Below, piece by piece: positions 39,735 through 48,114 of a stretch of DNA of 64,000 bases (its first letter is position 1; each line of letters opens with the position of its first letter). This DNA is from Curtobacterium sp. MCPF17_052. GTDB lineage: Bacteria; Actinomycetota; Actinomycetes; Actinomycetales; Microbacteriaceae. The DNA lies in the NCBI RefSeq assembly GCF_003234085.1, contig NZ_QKSD01000006.1, positions 156,977-220,976 on the forward strand, given 5' to 3'. Position numbers and translations under genes: made by a program. The notes beneath the pieces are model-generated. The model did no database searches. It was not told where the DNA came from and saw only the letters and a list, made by a program, of their open reading frames with translations.

Positions 39735-40507
39735 TGACCGCGACGCTGCCCGGAGGGGTCCAGGCCGTGACGCCGACCGCGCCCGCCCTGCCGGGACGAC
39801 CCTGGATCGAACAGGCCTGGCGCGACGTCGTCTTCGTGCACTGGCGCGTGGACGTCTCCGCGGTGGCACCGCTGCTGCCGTCGGGCACCCGACCCGACAC
39901 GATCGCGCCGGACGGCAGCGACGACGGGGTGACGACGTGGGTGGGCCTCATCGCGTTCAGCTTCGAGGACACCCGGTTCCCGCCGTTCGGGCCGCTCGGA
40001 CGGACCGGCCGTGTCGGCGACTTCCTCGAGGTCAACGTCCGCGTCTACACGCGCGACGACGCGGGGCGCCGCGGCGTCGTGTTCCTGTCGCTCGACGCGG
40101 GGAAGTTCCTGCCCGCCGCGGCAGCGCGCGTCGTCACCGGCACGCCGTACCACTGGGCGCGGGTCGCCCGTCGGCAGCACGGGGACCGGACGGCGTACGC
40201 CGTGCACCGCCACGGATCGCGTCTGCGGTCCCTCCTGGAGGTGGAGGTCGGCGAGCCGATCTCCGAGCCGACCGCGCTCGAGTCGTTCCTCACGGCGCGG
40301 TGGGGCATGCACGTGGGGCGTGCCGGGCGGACGTCGTGGTGGCCGAACGAGCACGACCCGTGGGTGGTGCACCGGGCGTCGCTCACCCGGCTGCGCGACG
40401 ACCTGATCGGGGCGGCGGGGCTCCCGGTGTCGCTGACCGAACTCGAACCGGACTCGGTGCTGTACTCCCCCGGGGTCGTGACGCGGTTCGCCGGTCCGCG
40501 CGCCTGA
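39734..40507 (+). CDS. DUF2071 (YqjF-like) protein
   Basis: A 257-residue acetoacetate-decarboxylase-like fold protein. The DUF2071 pattern is WRDVVFVHWRVDVSAVAPLLPSG (residues ~29-51), WVGLIAFSFEDTRF and FLEVNVRVYTRDDAGRRGVVFLSLDAGKF in part. Function unknown; translationally coupled to the nitroreductase. The gap 40508-40664 has only G/C-rich direct repeats (CTCGGGCACGGA twice). Confidence 0.85.
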   Translation: MTATLPGGVQAVTPTAPALPGRPWIEQAWRDVVFVHWRVDVSAVAPLLPSGTRPDTIAPDGSDDGVTTWVGLIAFSFEDTRFPPFGPLGRTGRVGDFLEVNVRVYTRDDAGRRGVVFLSLDAGKFLPAAAARVVTGTPYHWARVARRQHGDRTAYAVHRHGSRLRSLLEVEVGEPISEPTALESFLTARWGMHVGRAGRTSWWPNEHDPWVVHRASLTRLRDDLIGAAGLPVSLTELEPDSVLYSPGVVTRFAGPRA

Positions 40508-40664
40508 GCGACGCCGGGCCCGGGCCTCGGGCACGGACCTCGGGCACGGACTTCGGGCCGGCCCGCGCCTAGGTCCCGGCCTGCCCGCCCCGGGCCCCGA
40601 CACCCCGCGCCGGGGGACAGCGGCTGACCGCAGTGCCGCAGGGGCCCCGCGTACAAAGGGCTGC

Positions 40665-41663
40665 ATGACTCGAGTGGCTGTGGTGACCGGTGGATCGGCT
40701 GGACTGGGACGGGCGACGGTCCGGGAGCTCGCGGCACGCGGCTGGGACGTCGCCGTCCTGGCACGCGGTGCGGACGGGGTGGACGCGGCAGTCGCCGAGG
40801 TCGAAGCGGCCGGCCGACGCGGTCTGGCCCTCGTCGCGGACGTGTCCGACCGCCAGGCCGTCGAGGACGCCGCCGACCGCGTCGAAGCCGAACTCGGCCC
40901 GATCGACCTGTGGGTGAACGGCGTCATGGTCGGGGTGTTCGGCAAGTTCCTCGACACCGCACCCGAGGACTTCGAACGGGCACTCGACGTCACCTACCTC
41001 GGCTTCGTGAACGGCACCCGTGCTGCCCTCAGCCGCATGGTGCCCCGCAACTCGGGACACGTGATCCAGGTCGGTTCGGCCCTGGGTTCGCGTGGCATCC
41101 CGTTGCAGGCGGCGTACTGCGGGGCGAAGCACGCGATCGTCGGGTTCACCGAGTCCGTCGTGTCCGAACTCATCGAGCAGGGCAGCGACGTGCAGGTCAG
41201 CCGGGTCGACATGCCCGCCCTCAACACCATCCAGTTCAACTGGGTGAAGTCGACGCTCCCGCACCACGCGCAGCCCGTCGCCCCGATCTACCAGCCCGAG
41301 GTCGGTGCCCGCGCCATCGCCGCCACCGCCGAACGCCCCCGCCGCCGCACCTGGGTCGGCGAGTCGACCGTGTACACGATCCTCGCCAACCGCATCAGCG
41401 GTCGGTTCGCCGACTGGTACGCCGCGAAGACCCTGGTCAGCGGTCAGCAGACGGAGGAGAAGGACGGCGAGGAACTCCCGTCGAACCTGTACGAGCCGGT
41501 CCCCGGGGACCACGGCGCGCACGGGGTGTTCGACGAGCAGGCGCACGAGTGGTCGCCACAGACGTGGTGGGTGGAACACCGCCGACTCGGCAACGGGATC
41601 GTCGGCGCAGCCCTCGGCGTCGCGGGACTCGCGGTCGCCACGGCAGCCGGACGCCGTCGATGA
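40665..41663 (+). CDS. Short-chain dehydrogenase/reductase with C-terminal extension
   Basis: NAD(P)-dependent oxidoreductase of 332 residues. VVTGGSAGLGRATV binds the cofactor and the catalytic YxxxK is in QAAYCGAKHAIVGF (~residue 155). LDLWVNG replaces the common NNAG. Beyond residue 250 it has an extra region ending in a hydrophobic helix (IVGAALGVAGLAVATAAG), so it may be membrane-tethered. Stop overlaps the next start (ATGA). Confidence 0.9.
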   Translation: MTRVAVVTGGSAGLGRATVRELAARGWDVAVLARGADGVDAAVAEVEAAGRRGLALVADVSDRQAVEDAADRVEAELGPIDLWVNGVMVGVFGKFLDTAPEDFERALDVTYLGFVNGTRAALSRMVPRNSGHVIQVGSALGSRGIPLQAAYCGAKHAIVGFTESVVSELIEQGSDVQVSRVDMPALNTIQFNWVKSTLPHHAQPVAPIYQPEVGARAIAATAERPRRRTWVGESTVYTILANRISGRFADWYAAKTLVSGQQTEEKDGEELPSNLYEPVPGDHGAHGVFDEQAHEWSPQTWWVEHRRLGNGIVGAALGVAGLAVATAAGRRR

Positions 41664-42022
41664 GCCGCGCGGGCCTCGGCGGCCGCCTCGGTACCCGTGG
41701 GCAGCGGGCGCTCGCGGTCGAGCTCCTGCGTGCCGGCATCGGCATCGCCCACCTGCTCGGCGCCCGCCGTGCCCTCGGGCGCCCGGCCGTGCTGGGTCGG
41801 GTCCTCGGTGTCCGTCAGCTCGGCCAGGCCGCACTCGTCCTGCGTGCGGGGACGGCCGACGCCCACACCGTCAGCGCGTTGGTCGACGCCACCCACGGCG
41901 TGACGATGGTCCCGCTCGCCCTGATCGATCGGCAGTCGCGGCGGTTCGCCGTCCGACAGCTCTGGATCGCGACGCTCCTCACCGTGCTCGAGGTCGCCCT
42001 CGTCGGTCGCGGGCGGCGCTGA
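41660..42022 (+). CDS. Small hydrophobic protein coupled to the SDR
   Basis: A 120-residue product with moderately hydrophobic helices (VELLRAGIGIAHLLGARRAL, HGVTMVPLALI, LWIATLLTVLEVALV). It overlaps the SDR gene by 4 bp, so is probably its membrane partner. I do not recognise the family. Confidence 0.65.
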   Translation: MSRAGLGGRLGTRGQRALAVELLRAGIGIAHLLGARRALGRPAVLGRVLGVRQLGQAALVLRAGTADAHTVSALVDATHGVTMVPLALIDRQSRRFAVRQLWIATLLTVLEVALVGRGRR

Positions 42023-42040
42023 CCGGCAGCACCCCCGGAC

Positions 42041-42086
42041 GCAGGACGCCCCCCGCGGACCTGATGGTCGGCGGGGGCGTCCCTGC
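42041..42086. terminator. Hairpin between convergent genes
   Basis: GCAGGACGCCCCCCGC at 42041-42056 pairs, with one bulge, with GCGGGGGCGTCCCTGC at 42071-42086. It serves the 41660 gene (+) and the 42093 gene (-). Confidence 0.65.
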
Positions 42087-42092
42087 GTGCTG

Positions 42093-42305
42093 CTACTCGA
42101 CTTCGGAGGCCGGGTCCTCGGCCTCGACGCCGGTCTCGTCGAGACGGTCGCGCAGGTGGTCGGCCATCACGCCGGCACCTTCGTCGCCGTGGTCGTGCTG
42201 GACCTGCTGCACGAGACCGTGCAGCTTCTCTTCGTTCGTCGCGTCGGTCGCACCGTCCATGATCGGCTCGGACTGGACGCCGTTGTCACGCTCTTCTGCA
42301 CTCAT
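42093..42305 (-). CDS. Small acidic protein, unknown
   Basis: A 70-residue, very acidic soluble protein (MSAEERDNGVQSEPIMDG..., GLVQQVQHDHGDEGAGVMAD, ending DPASEVE). ATG 42305 has no ribosome binding site but follows TAGCGT-N7, so it may be leaderless. GC3 is high and the frame is coding-like. No family recognised. Confidence 0.65.
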   Translation of the reverse strand: MSAEERDNGVQSEPIMDGATDATNEEKLHGLVQQVQHDHGDEGAGVMADHLRDRLDETGVEAEDPASEVE

Positions 42306-42368
42306 GGCACGAACGCTACGCCGCGCCGGGCAGCGGCTCACGGGCGCGCCCCAGGTCGTGCGGGGGAC

Positions 42369-42425
42369 GGACGGGAGGCCCGGATCACGTGGGCTGCGCA
42401 CGGACGTGGGCAGGGCCTCCCGTCC
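42369..42425. repeat. 13-bp perfect inverted repeat of the GGACGGGAGGCCC motif
   Basis: GGACGGGAGGCCC at 42369-42381 and its exact complement at 42413-42425, 18 bp past the PutA-like stop; may terminate that gene. Confidence 0.75.
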
Positions 42426-42442
42426 GGTGCGCGGGACCGACG

Positions 42443-45400
42443 TCAGAGGCGGAGGCGGGCGAACTCGGGGTCGACGTCGCCGTGCCGGTGCGCGGTGACG
42501 ACCACCGTCTGTTCACGGAGGTAGTGCGCCATCTCGACGACGCCGGCCTCGACGACGGGTGCGTCGTGGATGGCGGTGTCGATGCCCGCGCCGAGCGCCT
42601 CCTCGAGCGCGAGGGGGTCACCGCCGAGCAGGCGGATCCGCGACCCCGGCCCACCGAAGGCCGTGTGCTGCCGGGGTTCGAAGCCCTGCGACAACACGAT
42701 GTCGATGGCGTCCTGCGGTTCAGCGGCCCCTCCCGACCACTGCTCGTGGAGGAGCGCCCCGGACGCCGCGCGCGCGAGGAACTCGTCGTCGGTCTCCACC
42801 AGGTGGTCGACGACGTCGAGCGGGGACCGACCGCTCGCGAGCAGCTGCGTGAGCGGCCCGGGGAGCGCGCGAGCGGTGCTCAGCAGGACGTGCGCCCGGG
42901 CAGCGGTGGCGGCGGCGAGGGTCCGGATGAGGTCCCCCGTGCTGACGCCCTCGGACTGCCGGACGACCACGGACTGCGGGCGGTGGCGCAGCACGTTCCG
43001 TTCGACGCCGAGGTCCGCGGTGTCCCGGGACCGACCGAAGCGCTCCTCGCGCGCCTGGGCGTCGCTGGTGGCACCGGCGCGGACCTGGTCGAACTCCTCG
43101 AAGGACAGACCGCTGCGGGACGACTCGATGAGGGCCGTGACCCGCGGCGGCAGCCCGTGCAGCTGGATGCTCTTGTGCACGGTGCGGGGGACGGGCTCCC
43201 AGTGGCCGAGCATCGCGACCGAGTCGGGGCCGCCGCGCTTCGCGACCGCACCGACCGAGGAGCTCCCCCAACCGCCGGCGGGCTGCCGGACGACCGTGGT
43301 GTCGGTCGTGGCACGGTTCACCACGAGCGTGCCGGCGTCGACCCGGTCGGTCCAGAGGGCGACCTCGTCGACGTCGAGCGTGTGCAGGGCCTCGACCAGG
43401 CCGTGGTCGCTGCCGTTCTGGATCGCGATGGCCTGCTCGAGTGTCTCGACCTGCACCACCCCGAGCACCGGGACACCGACCTCGGGGTGGGTGGCGGCAC
43501 TGCCGGGACGCACGCCGACGCGGACGCCCGGGGACCAGAGCCGACCGGACTCGTCGAGCAGCCGGGGTTCGACGAGCCAGGACTCCCCCGGACCGAGGTC
43601 GGTCAGGGCGGCCCGCGCTGCCCCGGTCGGCTCGACGACGAGCGGCCCGACCTGCGCGGCCGGGTCGGTGGGCCAGGCGACGCGGAGCGCACGGGTGGCG
43701 TCAGCCAGCTGGCGGAGGAACCGGCTGTCGACGCCGTCCTCGCCGACCGACCCGACGAGCACCACGAGGGAGATCGCCGCACTGGCCTGCCCGGACTGGG
43801 TGAACGCCGAGGCGACGACGTCGCGGACGGCCTGGTCGACGTCGGCCGCGGGGGTGACGACGGCCGCCGAGACCGCTCCGGTGTCGGCGAGGAGCGGCAG
43901 GCCGGCACGCCACCACCGGAACGAGCGGGCGGTGTCGGGCGAGCCGGTGAGCAGCACCCGGTCGACGGCGGGGTGGGCGACGAGGTCGCGGCCGAGCTCG
44001 CTGACGTCGAGGTCGACGAGCTGGAGCATCGAGTGCGGGACTCCGGCGTTCCAGAACACGTCGGCGAGCACCGCACCCGACCGCTTGGCGAGCGGGGACG
44101 GCTTGAGGACGACACCGCTGCCGGCGGCGAGCGCCGAGAGCACGCCGTCCGCCGGGGTGGTCAGCGGCGAGTTCCACGGGGCCACGACGACCGTCAGCCG
44201 GGGCGGGACGAAGGTCGCTCCCGTGACGTCGACCAGGTGTCGGGCGCGGTCGGCGGCGTGGTGGGCGGCGTCGACGGCACCGCTGACCTGCCGGTCGGCC
44301 TCGGTCAGGGTCATCGCGGTCTCGGCGACGACGACCTCGACCAGGGCGGCACGGCGGGCCTCCAGCTCGTGGGCGACGAGGTCCAGGAGTTCGGCCCGGT
44401 CCTGCGGGTCCTGCCGACCCCAGTTGACGCCTGCCTGCGCGGTGCGGGCGATGGTCCGTTCGAGTCGGGGGCGGTCGGTGACGCGGGCACCGCGGATGGT
44501 GGCGGTGCCGAGCTGCGAGCGGGGGACGCGGCGGAGCAGGTCGGCCGCCCACTGCCGGTTCGCGTCGACCCCGGCGTCGGTGTCGACCGCGGGCGGGTGC
44601 ACGGCGCGGATCTCGGGGGCACCGAGGGGGACGCGGCGGTCCTGCGTGCGGAGGCTGGCCGGGGCGGGGTGCCCGAGTGCGGCGACAGCGTCGGTCAGGC
44701 GGGCACGTGCGCGCTCGGTCTCGGCGGCGCGCTCGTCGTCGGTGCCACCACCGGACGTCAGGGGGCCGGCAGCGCCCTCGCGCAACCGGCGGGCGAGGTA
44801 CGGGATCGCCGCGTCGAACTCGTCGGGGTGCACCACGGGGGTGACGAGGGTGACCGTGCCGACGTCGGCGCGGACGGCGTCGAGGACGGTGCCCGTCATG
44901 CCGAGGAGCATCTCGACCTCGAGCGCGTCGGCGACCCCGCGACGGTCGGCGAGCACGCGGGCGGCGGCGACCAGCACGGGATCCCACCCGGTGAGCGCGA
45001 TCCGCACGGCGTCGGTGTGCTCCGGTGTGAGTGCGGCGTCGAGCAGGCGCAGGAGCGCGGTGTCGATGTGCTGCCGGTCGGTCCAGACGGCCGGTGGACG
45101 TCCGTGCACGAGGGCGTCGGCCCGTTCCTCGGCCAGGTGGGCACCGTCGACGAGCCGGACCCGGACGGGTGCTCCTCCGCGGAACCGGCGGGCGGCCGCC
45201 CAGTCGGTGAGCGCCGCCAGGACGCCGAGGCTGTCGGGCAGCGACGCCGGCAGCGTGATGCCCGCGGTCGCGTGGGCGAACTCGTCCTGGTCGAGCAGGG
45301 TGCGGAACACGGCCACGGAGAGGTCGAGGTCGTGCGGGCCGTTGACGAGCAGCGTGACGGTGCTGCCGGCGGCGTCCGCCGCGCGGAACACCGGGACGAG

Positions 45401-46000
45401 CCGCTCGACCGCCTGCTGGGTGGCATCGTCGAGGGCCCACGGCGAGGTCGGCGGGACGACGTCCGCGACCGCGAAGGACACCGCCGGGACGTCGTCGCGA
45501 CCGAGCAGGTCGGTGATCCAGGCCAGGCGGCGGTCGCTCTCGGCGGGACCGAACACGGTCGGGCCGAGGGGCACCACGTCGAGGCGGGTGCCCGGTCCGG
45601 CGAGCTTGCCGAGCGCTGCGCCGAGTCGGGCCGGCGGGGCGTCGACGACCAGGTGTCCGGCCAGTCGGCGGAGCACCCGGCGCGCGGACGGGATGACCGC
45701 CCACGGCGCCATCGTCGCGAAGCCACCACCGACGGTCACGGCGCCGCGGAGGTACCAGGCGAGGAAGTCCGGGACGTCCCGGCTGGCCTTCTCGAGGTTC
45801 CGGGCGGCGACCTTCGGGTCGTCCGGCCGGATCACCTTGTCGACGAACCCGCGGGCGAAGTCGAGACCGCGCTCGTCGCGCAGGACCTCGGCGAGCCGGG
45901 CCGCTCGGGCTTCGGGCTTCGCGCCGCGGGAGGCGTCCAGCCAGCGCCCGACGAGGGCGGACGCGTCGTCGGTGCAGTCCTGGAGGCGTGCGGGCGGCAT
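42443..46000 (-). CDS. PutA-like bifunctional proline catabolism protein with degenerate active sites
   Basis: A 1185-residue protein with the PutA order: PRODH barrel (~1-430) and aldehyde dehydrogenase (~500-1000), then ~180 unassigned residues. Overall similarity is clear (FARGFVDKVIRPDD, VEMLLGMTGTVLD, VTLVTPVVHPDEFDAAIPYL). Key residues are altered. The ALDH cysteine loop, normally SGQRCSA, reads SGQASAA; the catalytic Glu of ETGG reads LADTGAV. In the PRODH domain RLVKGA is RLVDGAH. It is probably a diverged paralogue with another or no enzymatic role. ATG 46000 follows TACGAT-N7 (leaderless); marR is divergent. Confidence 0.82.
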   Translation of the reverse strand: MPPARLQDCTDDASALVGRWLDASRGAKPEARAARLAEVLRDERGLDFARGFVDKVIRPDDPKVAARNLEKASRDVPDFLAWYLRGAVTVGGGFATMAPWAVIPSARRVLRRLAGHLVVDAPPARLGAALGKLAGPGTRLDVVPLGPTVFGPAESDRRLAWITDLLGRDDVPAVSFAVADVVPPTSPWALDDATQQAVERLVPVFRAADAAGSTVTLLVNGPHDLDLSVAVFRTLLDQDEFAHATAGITLPASLPDSLGVLAALTDWAAARRFRGGAPVRVRLVDGAHLAEERADALVHGRPPAVWTDRQHIDTALLRLLDAALTPEHTDAVRIALTGWDPVLVAAARVLADRRGVADALEVEMLLGMTGTVLDAVRADVGTVTLVTPVVHPDEFDAAIPYLARRLREGAAGPLTSGGGTDDERAAETERARARLTDAVAALGHPAPASLRTQDRRVPLGAPEIRAVHPPAVDTDAGVDANRQWAADLLRRVPRSQLGTATIRGARVTDRPRLERTIARTAQAGVNWGRQDPQDRAELLDLVAHELEARRAALVEVVVAETAMTLTEADRQVSGAVDAAHHAADRARHLVDVTGATFVPPRLTVVVAPWNSPLTTPADGVLSALAAGSGVVLKPSPLAKRSGAVLADVFWNAGVPHSMLQLVDLDVSELGRDLVAHPAVDRVLLTGSPDTARSFRWWRAGLPLLADTGAVSAAVVTPAADVDQAVRDVVASAFTQSGQASAAISLVVLVGSVGEDGVDSRFLRQLADATRALRVAWPTDPAAQVGPLVVEPTGAARAALTDLGPGESWLVEPRLLDESGRLWSPGVRVGVRPGSAATHPEVGVPVLGVVQVETLEQAIAIQNGSDHGLVEALHTLDVDEVALWTDRVDAGTLVVNRATTDTTVVRQPAGGWGSSSVGAVAKRGGPDSVAMLGHWEPVPRTVHKSIQLHGLPPRVTALIESSRSGLSFEEFDQVRAGATSDAQAREERFGRSRDTADLGVERNVLRHRPQSVVVRQSEGVSTGDLIRTLAAATAARAHVLLSTARALPGPLTQLLASGRSPLDVVDHLVETDDEFLARAASGALLHEQWSGGAAEPQDAIDIVLSQGFEPRQHTAFGGPGSRIRLLGGDPLALEEALGAGIDTAIHDAPVVEAGVVEMAHYLREQTVVVTAHRHGDVDPEFARLRL

Positions 46001-46118
46001 GGTCTCGATCGTAGGCCGCTCCCCCGACCTCTCCTCGGAGGCGCCCGTGTGCCGTCCCGGAGTCCGCCGAACGGATGATCCCGGCCCGACGAGCTGCCCT
46101 CGCGGATACGCTGGCGGG

Positions 46119-46604
46119 ATGGTGGAGCACGGCGCTGACGGCCACGACTGGGCCACGTGGGACGTGTTCCACGACGTCTGGCGCGGGCTGGACCGGGCGC
46201 TCGACGTCGCCGTGCAGCGGGACGCCGGCATCTCCATCCCCGAGTTCGAGATCCTCATCGGCTTGCACCGCGACCCCGAGCACCGGCTGCGGGTCCGCGA
46301 CATGGCCGCCGGGATCGGCTGGGAGAAGTCGCGCGTCAGCCACCAGGTCACGCGCATGGTGGCCAGGGGGCTGGTCGCGCGAGCCGACTGCCCCTCGGAC
46401 GGCCGCGGCAGTTGGATCGTGATGACCGCGGACGGCCGACGCGCGGTCCTCGCCGGCATCCGGGCGCACACGGCGGCGCTGGAGCAGCTGTTCTGGAGGC
46501 CCGTGGCCGGTGACGCGGACACGCTGCGGGCCGTCTCGCACCGTGTCCTCGAGGCGCTCGGTCCGGTGGACACCGGCACCGACCTCGTCCCGGGGGACGC
46601 CTGA
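46119..46604 (+). CDS. MarR-family regulator
   Basis: A 161-residue winged-helix repressor: LRVRDMAAGIGWEKSRVSHQ (recognition region), MVARGLVARADCPSDGRGSW (wing). ATG 46119 follows TACGCT-N6 with no ribosome binding site. Divergent from the PutA-like gene with 118 bp between starts, so it probably controls that gene and itself. Confidence 0.9.
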   Translation: MVEHGADGHDWATWDVFHDVWRGLDRALDVAVQRDAGISIPEFEILIGLHRDPEHRLRVRDMAAGIGWEKSRVSHQVTRMVARGLVARADCPSDGRGSWIVMTADGRRAVLAGIRAHTAALEQLFWRPVAGDADTLRAVSHRVLEALGPVDTGTDLVPGDA

Positions 46605-46666
46605 CCTGACAGCCGCCGTCCCCGTCGTGGGAGGATGCCCTGGACCGACTGTGCGGGGGAGGGCAG

Positions 46667-47830
46667 ATGGACAACGACGGCTCACGATCCGCACGCGCGG
46701 CACTCGTCGCCGCGCTCGACATCGTCGGGCTCGCACCGTCCGAGCGCTTCGACCGCATCGTCCGGATCGCCCGCGAGGTCTTCGACGTCCCGTTCTCGTA
46801 CGTCAACCTGCTCGACGACACGCTCCTGCACACCTTGACGCCGAACACGGCGGGCGAGCCGACGTCGGGACCGCTCGAGTGGTCCTTCTGCCAGTTGACC
46901 GTCCAGCGCCCCGGGCCGACGGTCGTCCCCGACACGCTCGCCGACCCGCGCACCGTCGACCTGCCGGGTGTGACGAGCCGCGGCATCCGCTTCTACGCCG
47001 GCGTCCCGCTGACCATGCCGGGCGACCTGACGATCGGCAGCCTGTGCCTGATGGACGTCCGGCCGCGGGAGTTCAGCCCGCAGGACGAGGCCGCGCTTAT
47101 CGACCTCGGACGCTGGACCGAACAGGCCCTGACGAAGGGGATGCAGCACGACCGGCTGCTCGAGGTCGTCGAGGCCCTGACCCCGCCGCCCGTCCACGTC
47201 CCCGGTTACGCACTGGCCGGGCTCAGCGTGCCGTACGGCGACCTCAGCGGTGACGTCCACGACTGGACGGTCGCCGACGACGCCGTGACGTTCACGCTCG
47301 CCGACATCATGGGCAAGGAGCAGCCCGCCGCACTGCTGGCCGCCGGACTGCGGGCAGCGCTCCGGCAGCACGAGGACCTGCCGCCGGTCGACGCCGTCGG
47401 CGCGGTCGAGCCGCGGATCAGCGAGGACCTCAGCAGGGCCTCGGCGTTCGCCACGCTGTTCCACTCCCGCCTGACACCGAGCACCGGACGGGTCGACTTC
47501 GTGGACGCCGGGCACGGGCTCGTCGTGCACCTGCACGCGGACGGCACCTCGGACATCCGCCGCTCACGGGACCTGCCGCTCGGACTGCACCCGCAGGGGG
47601 TCCCGTTCCGCCTCGGGTCCCTGGTGCTCGAGCCGGGCGACGCGCTGCTCGTGGCGAGTGACGGGGCGCTGGACCTGGGCGACGGGACGATCGACACCCT
47701 GACGGACATCGGGCGGACGTACCGCCGGGCGCCGAGCACGGCCGCGTTCCTCGAGACGGTGCGCCTGCGGGCCGCGGAGCACGCCGAGGACGACGTCACC
47801 GTGACGGTCCTGGCGCGGGACGCGGACTGA
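46667..47830 (+). CDS. GAF-SpoIIE (PP2C-type) phosphatase
   Basis: Signalling phosphatase of 387 residues (GGGAGGG upstream of ATG). The N-terminal GAF domain (~15-160: FDVPFSYVNLLDD, FYAGVPLTMPGDLTIGSLCLMD) is followed by a SpoIIE domain (~180-385) with GDLSGDVHDW, FTLADIMGKEQPAALLAA, FVDAGHGLVV and LLVASDGALDLG supplying metal-binding Asp residues. Such proteins dephosphorylate anti-anti-sigma factors. No STAS partner is adjacent; an RsbW-like ATPase lies at 57659. Confidence 0.9.
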   Translation: MDNDGSRSARAALVAALDIVGLAPSERFDRIVRIAREVFDVPFSYVNLLDDTLLHTLTPNTAGEPTSGPLEWSFCQLTVQRPGPTVVPDTLADPRTVDLPGVTSRGIRFYAGVPLTMPGDLTIGSLCLMDVRPREFSPQDEAALIDLGRWTEQALTKGMQHDRLLEVVEALTPPPVHVPGYALAGLSVPYGDLSGDVHDWTVADDAVTFTLADIMGKEQPAALLAAGLRAALRQHEDLPPVDAVGAVEPRISEDLSRASAFATLFHSRLTPSTGRVDFVDAGHGLVVHLHADGTSDIRRSRDLPLGLHPQGVPFRLGSLVLEPGDALLVASDGALDLGDGTIDTLTDIGRTYRRAPSTAAFLETVRLRAAEHAEDDVTVTVLARDAD

Positions 47831-47853
47831 CCCTCCGGCGGGTCCTGGGCGCC

Positions 47854-47901
47854 GACGCCACGACGCCACGACGCCACGACGCCACGACGCCACGACGCCA
47901 C
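47854..47901. repeat. 8-bp tandem repeat, six units (GACGCCAC)
   Basis: Six identical GACGCCAC units in the gap after the phosphatase gene, directly followed by a hairpin. Confidence 0.95.
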
Positions 47902-47933
47902 GGTGCTGGCACCTGCGGACAGGTGCCAGCACC
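47902..47933. terminator. 14-bp hairpin between convergent genes
   Basis: GGTGCTGGCACCTG and its exact complement around a CGGA loop; no T tract. The gap 47831-48114 holds this, the tandem repeat and no gene. Confidence 0.7.
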
Positions 47934-48114
47934 GGGGCTCGTGCGCCTGACCCGAACAGGAACACGAACTCCCGCCAGCCTCTCCGGCACCACCGACGCC
48001 CGCGGCCCCCGGGAACGGCCGGCAGCGCCCCGGTCGTCCGATCCGGCGTGATGCGGACAGCGCCGGGCTGCGTCACGCCCGGACCCCGGCCGAGCGCCCT
48101 CTTCGTGGCCCGGT

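Noticed and set aside
40508..40664. Small gene in the gap before the SDR
   Set aside because: Only G/C-rich direct repeats are visible; no frame has coding-like codon use or a start signal.
42389..46604. Very long plus-strand open frames antisense to the PutA-like gene
   Set aside because: They are mirror frames of the minus-strand gene, with no family motifs and composition typical of antisense GC-rich frames; only the last 161 codons (MarR) are real.
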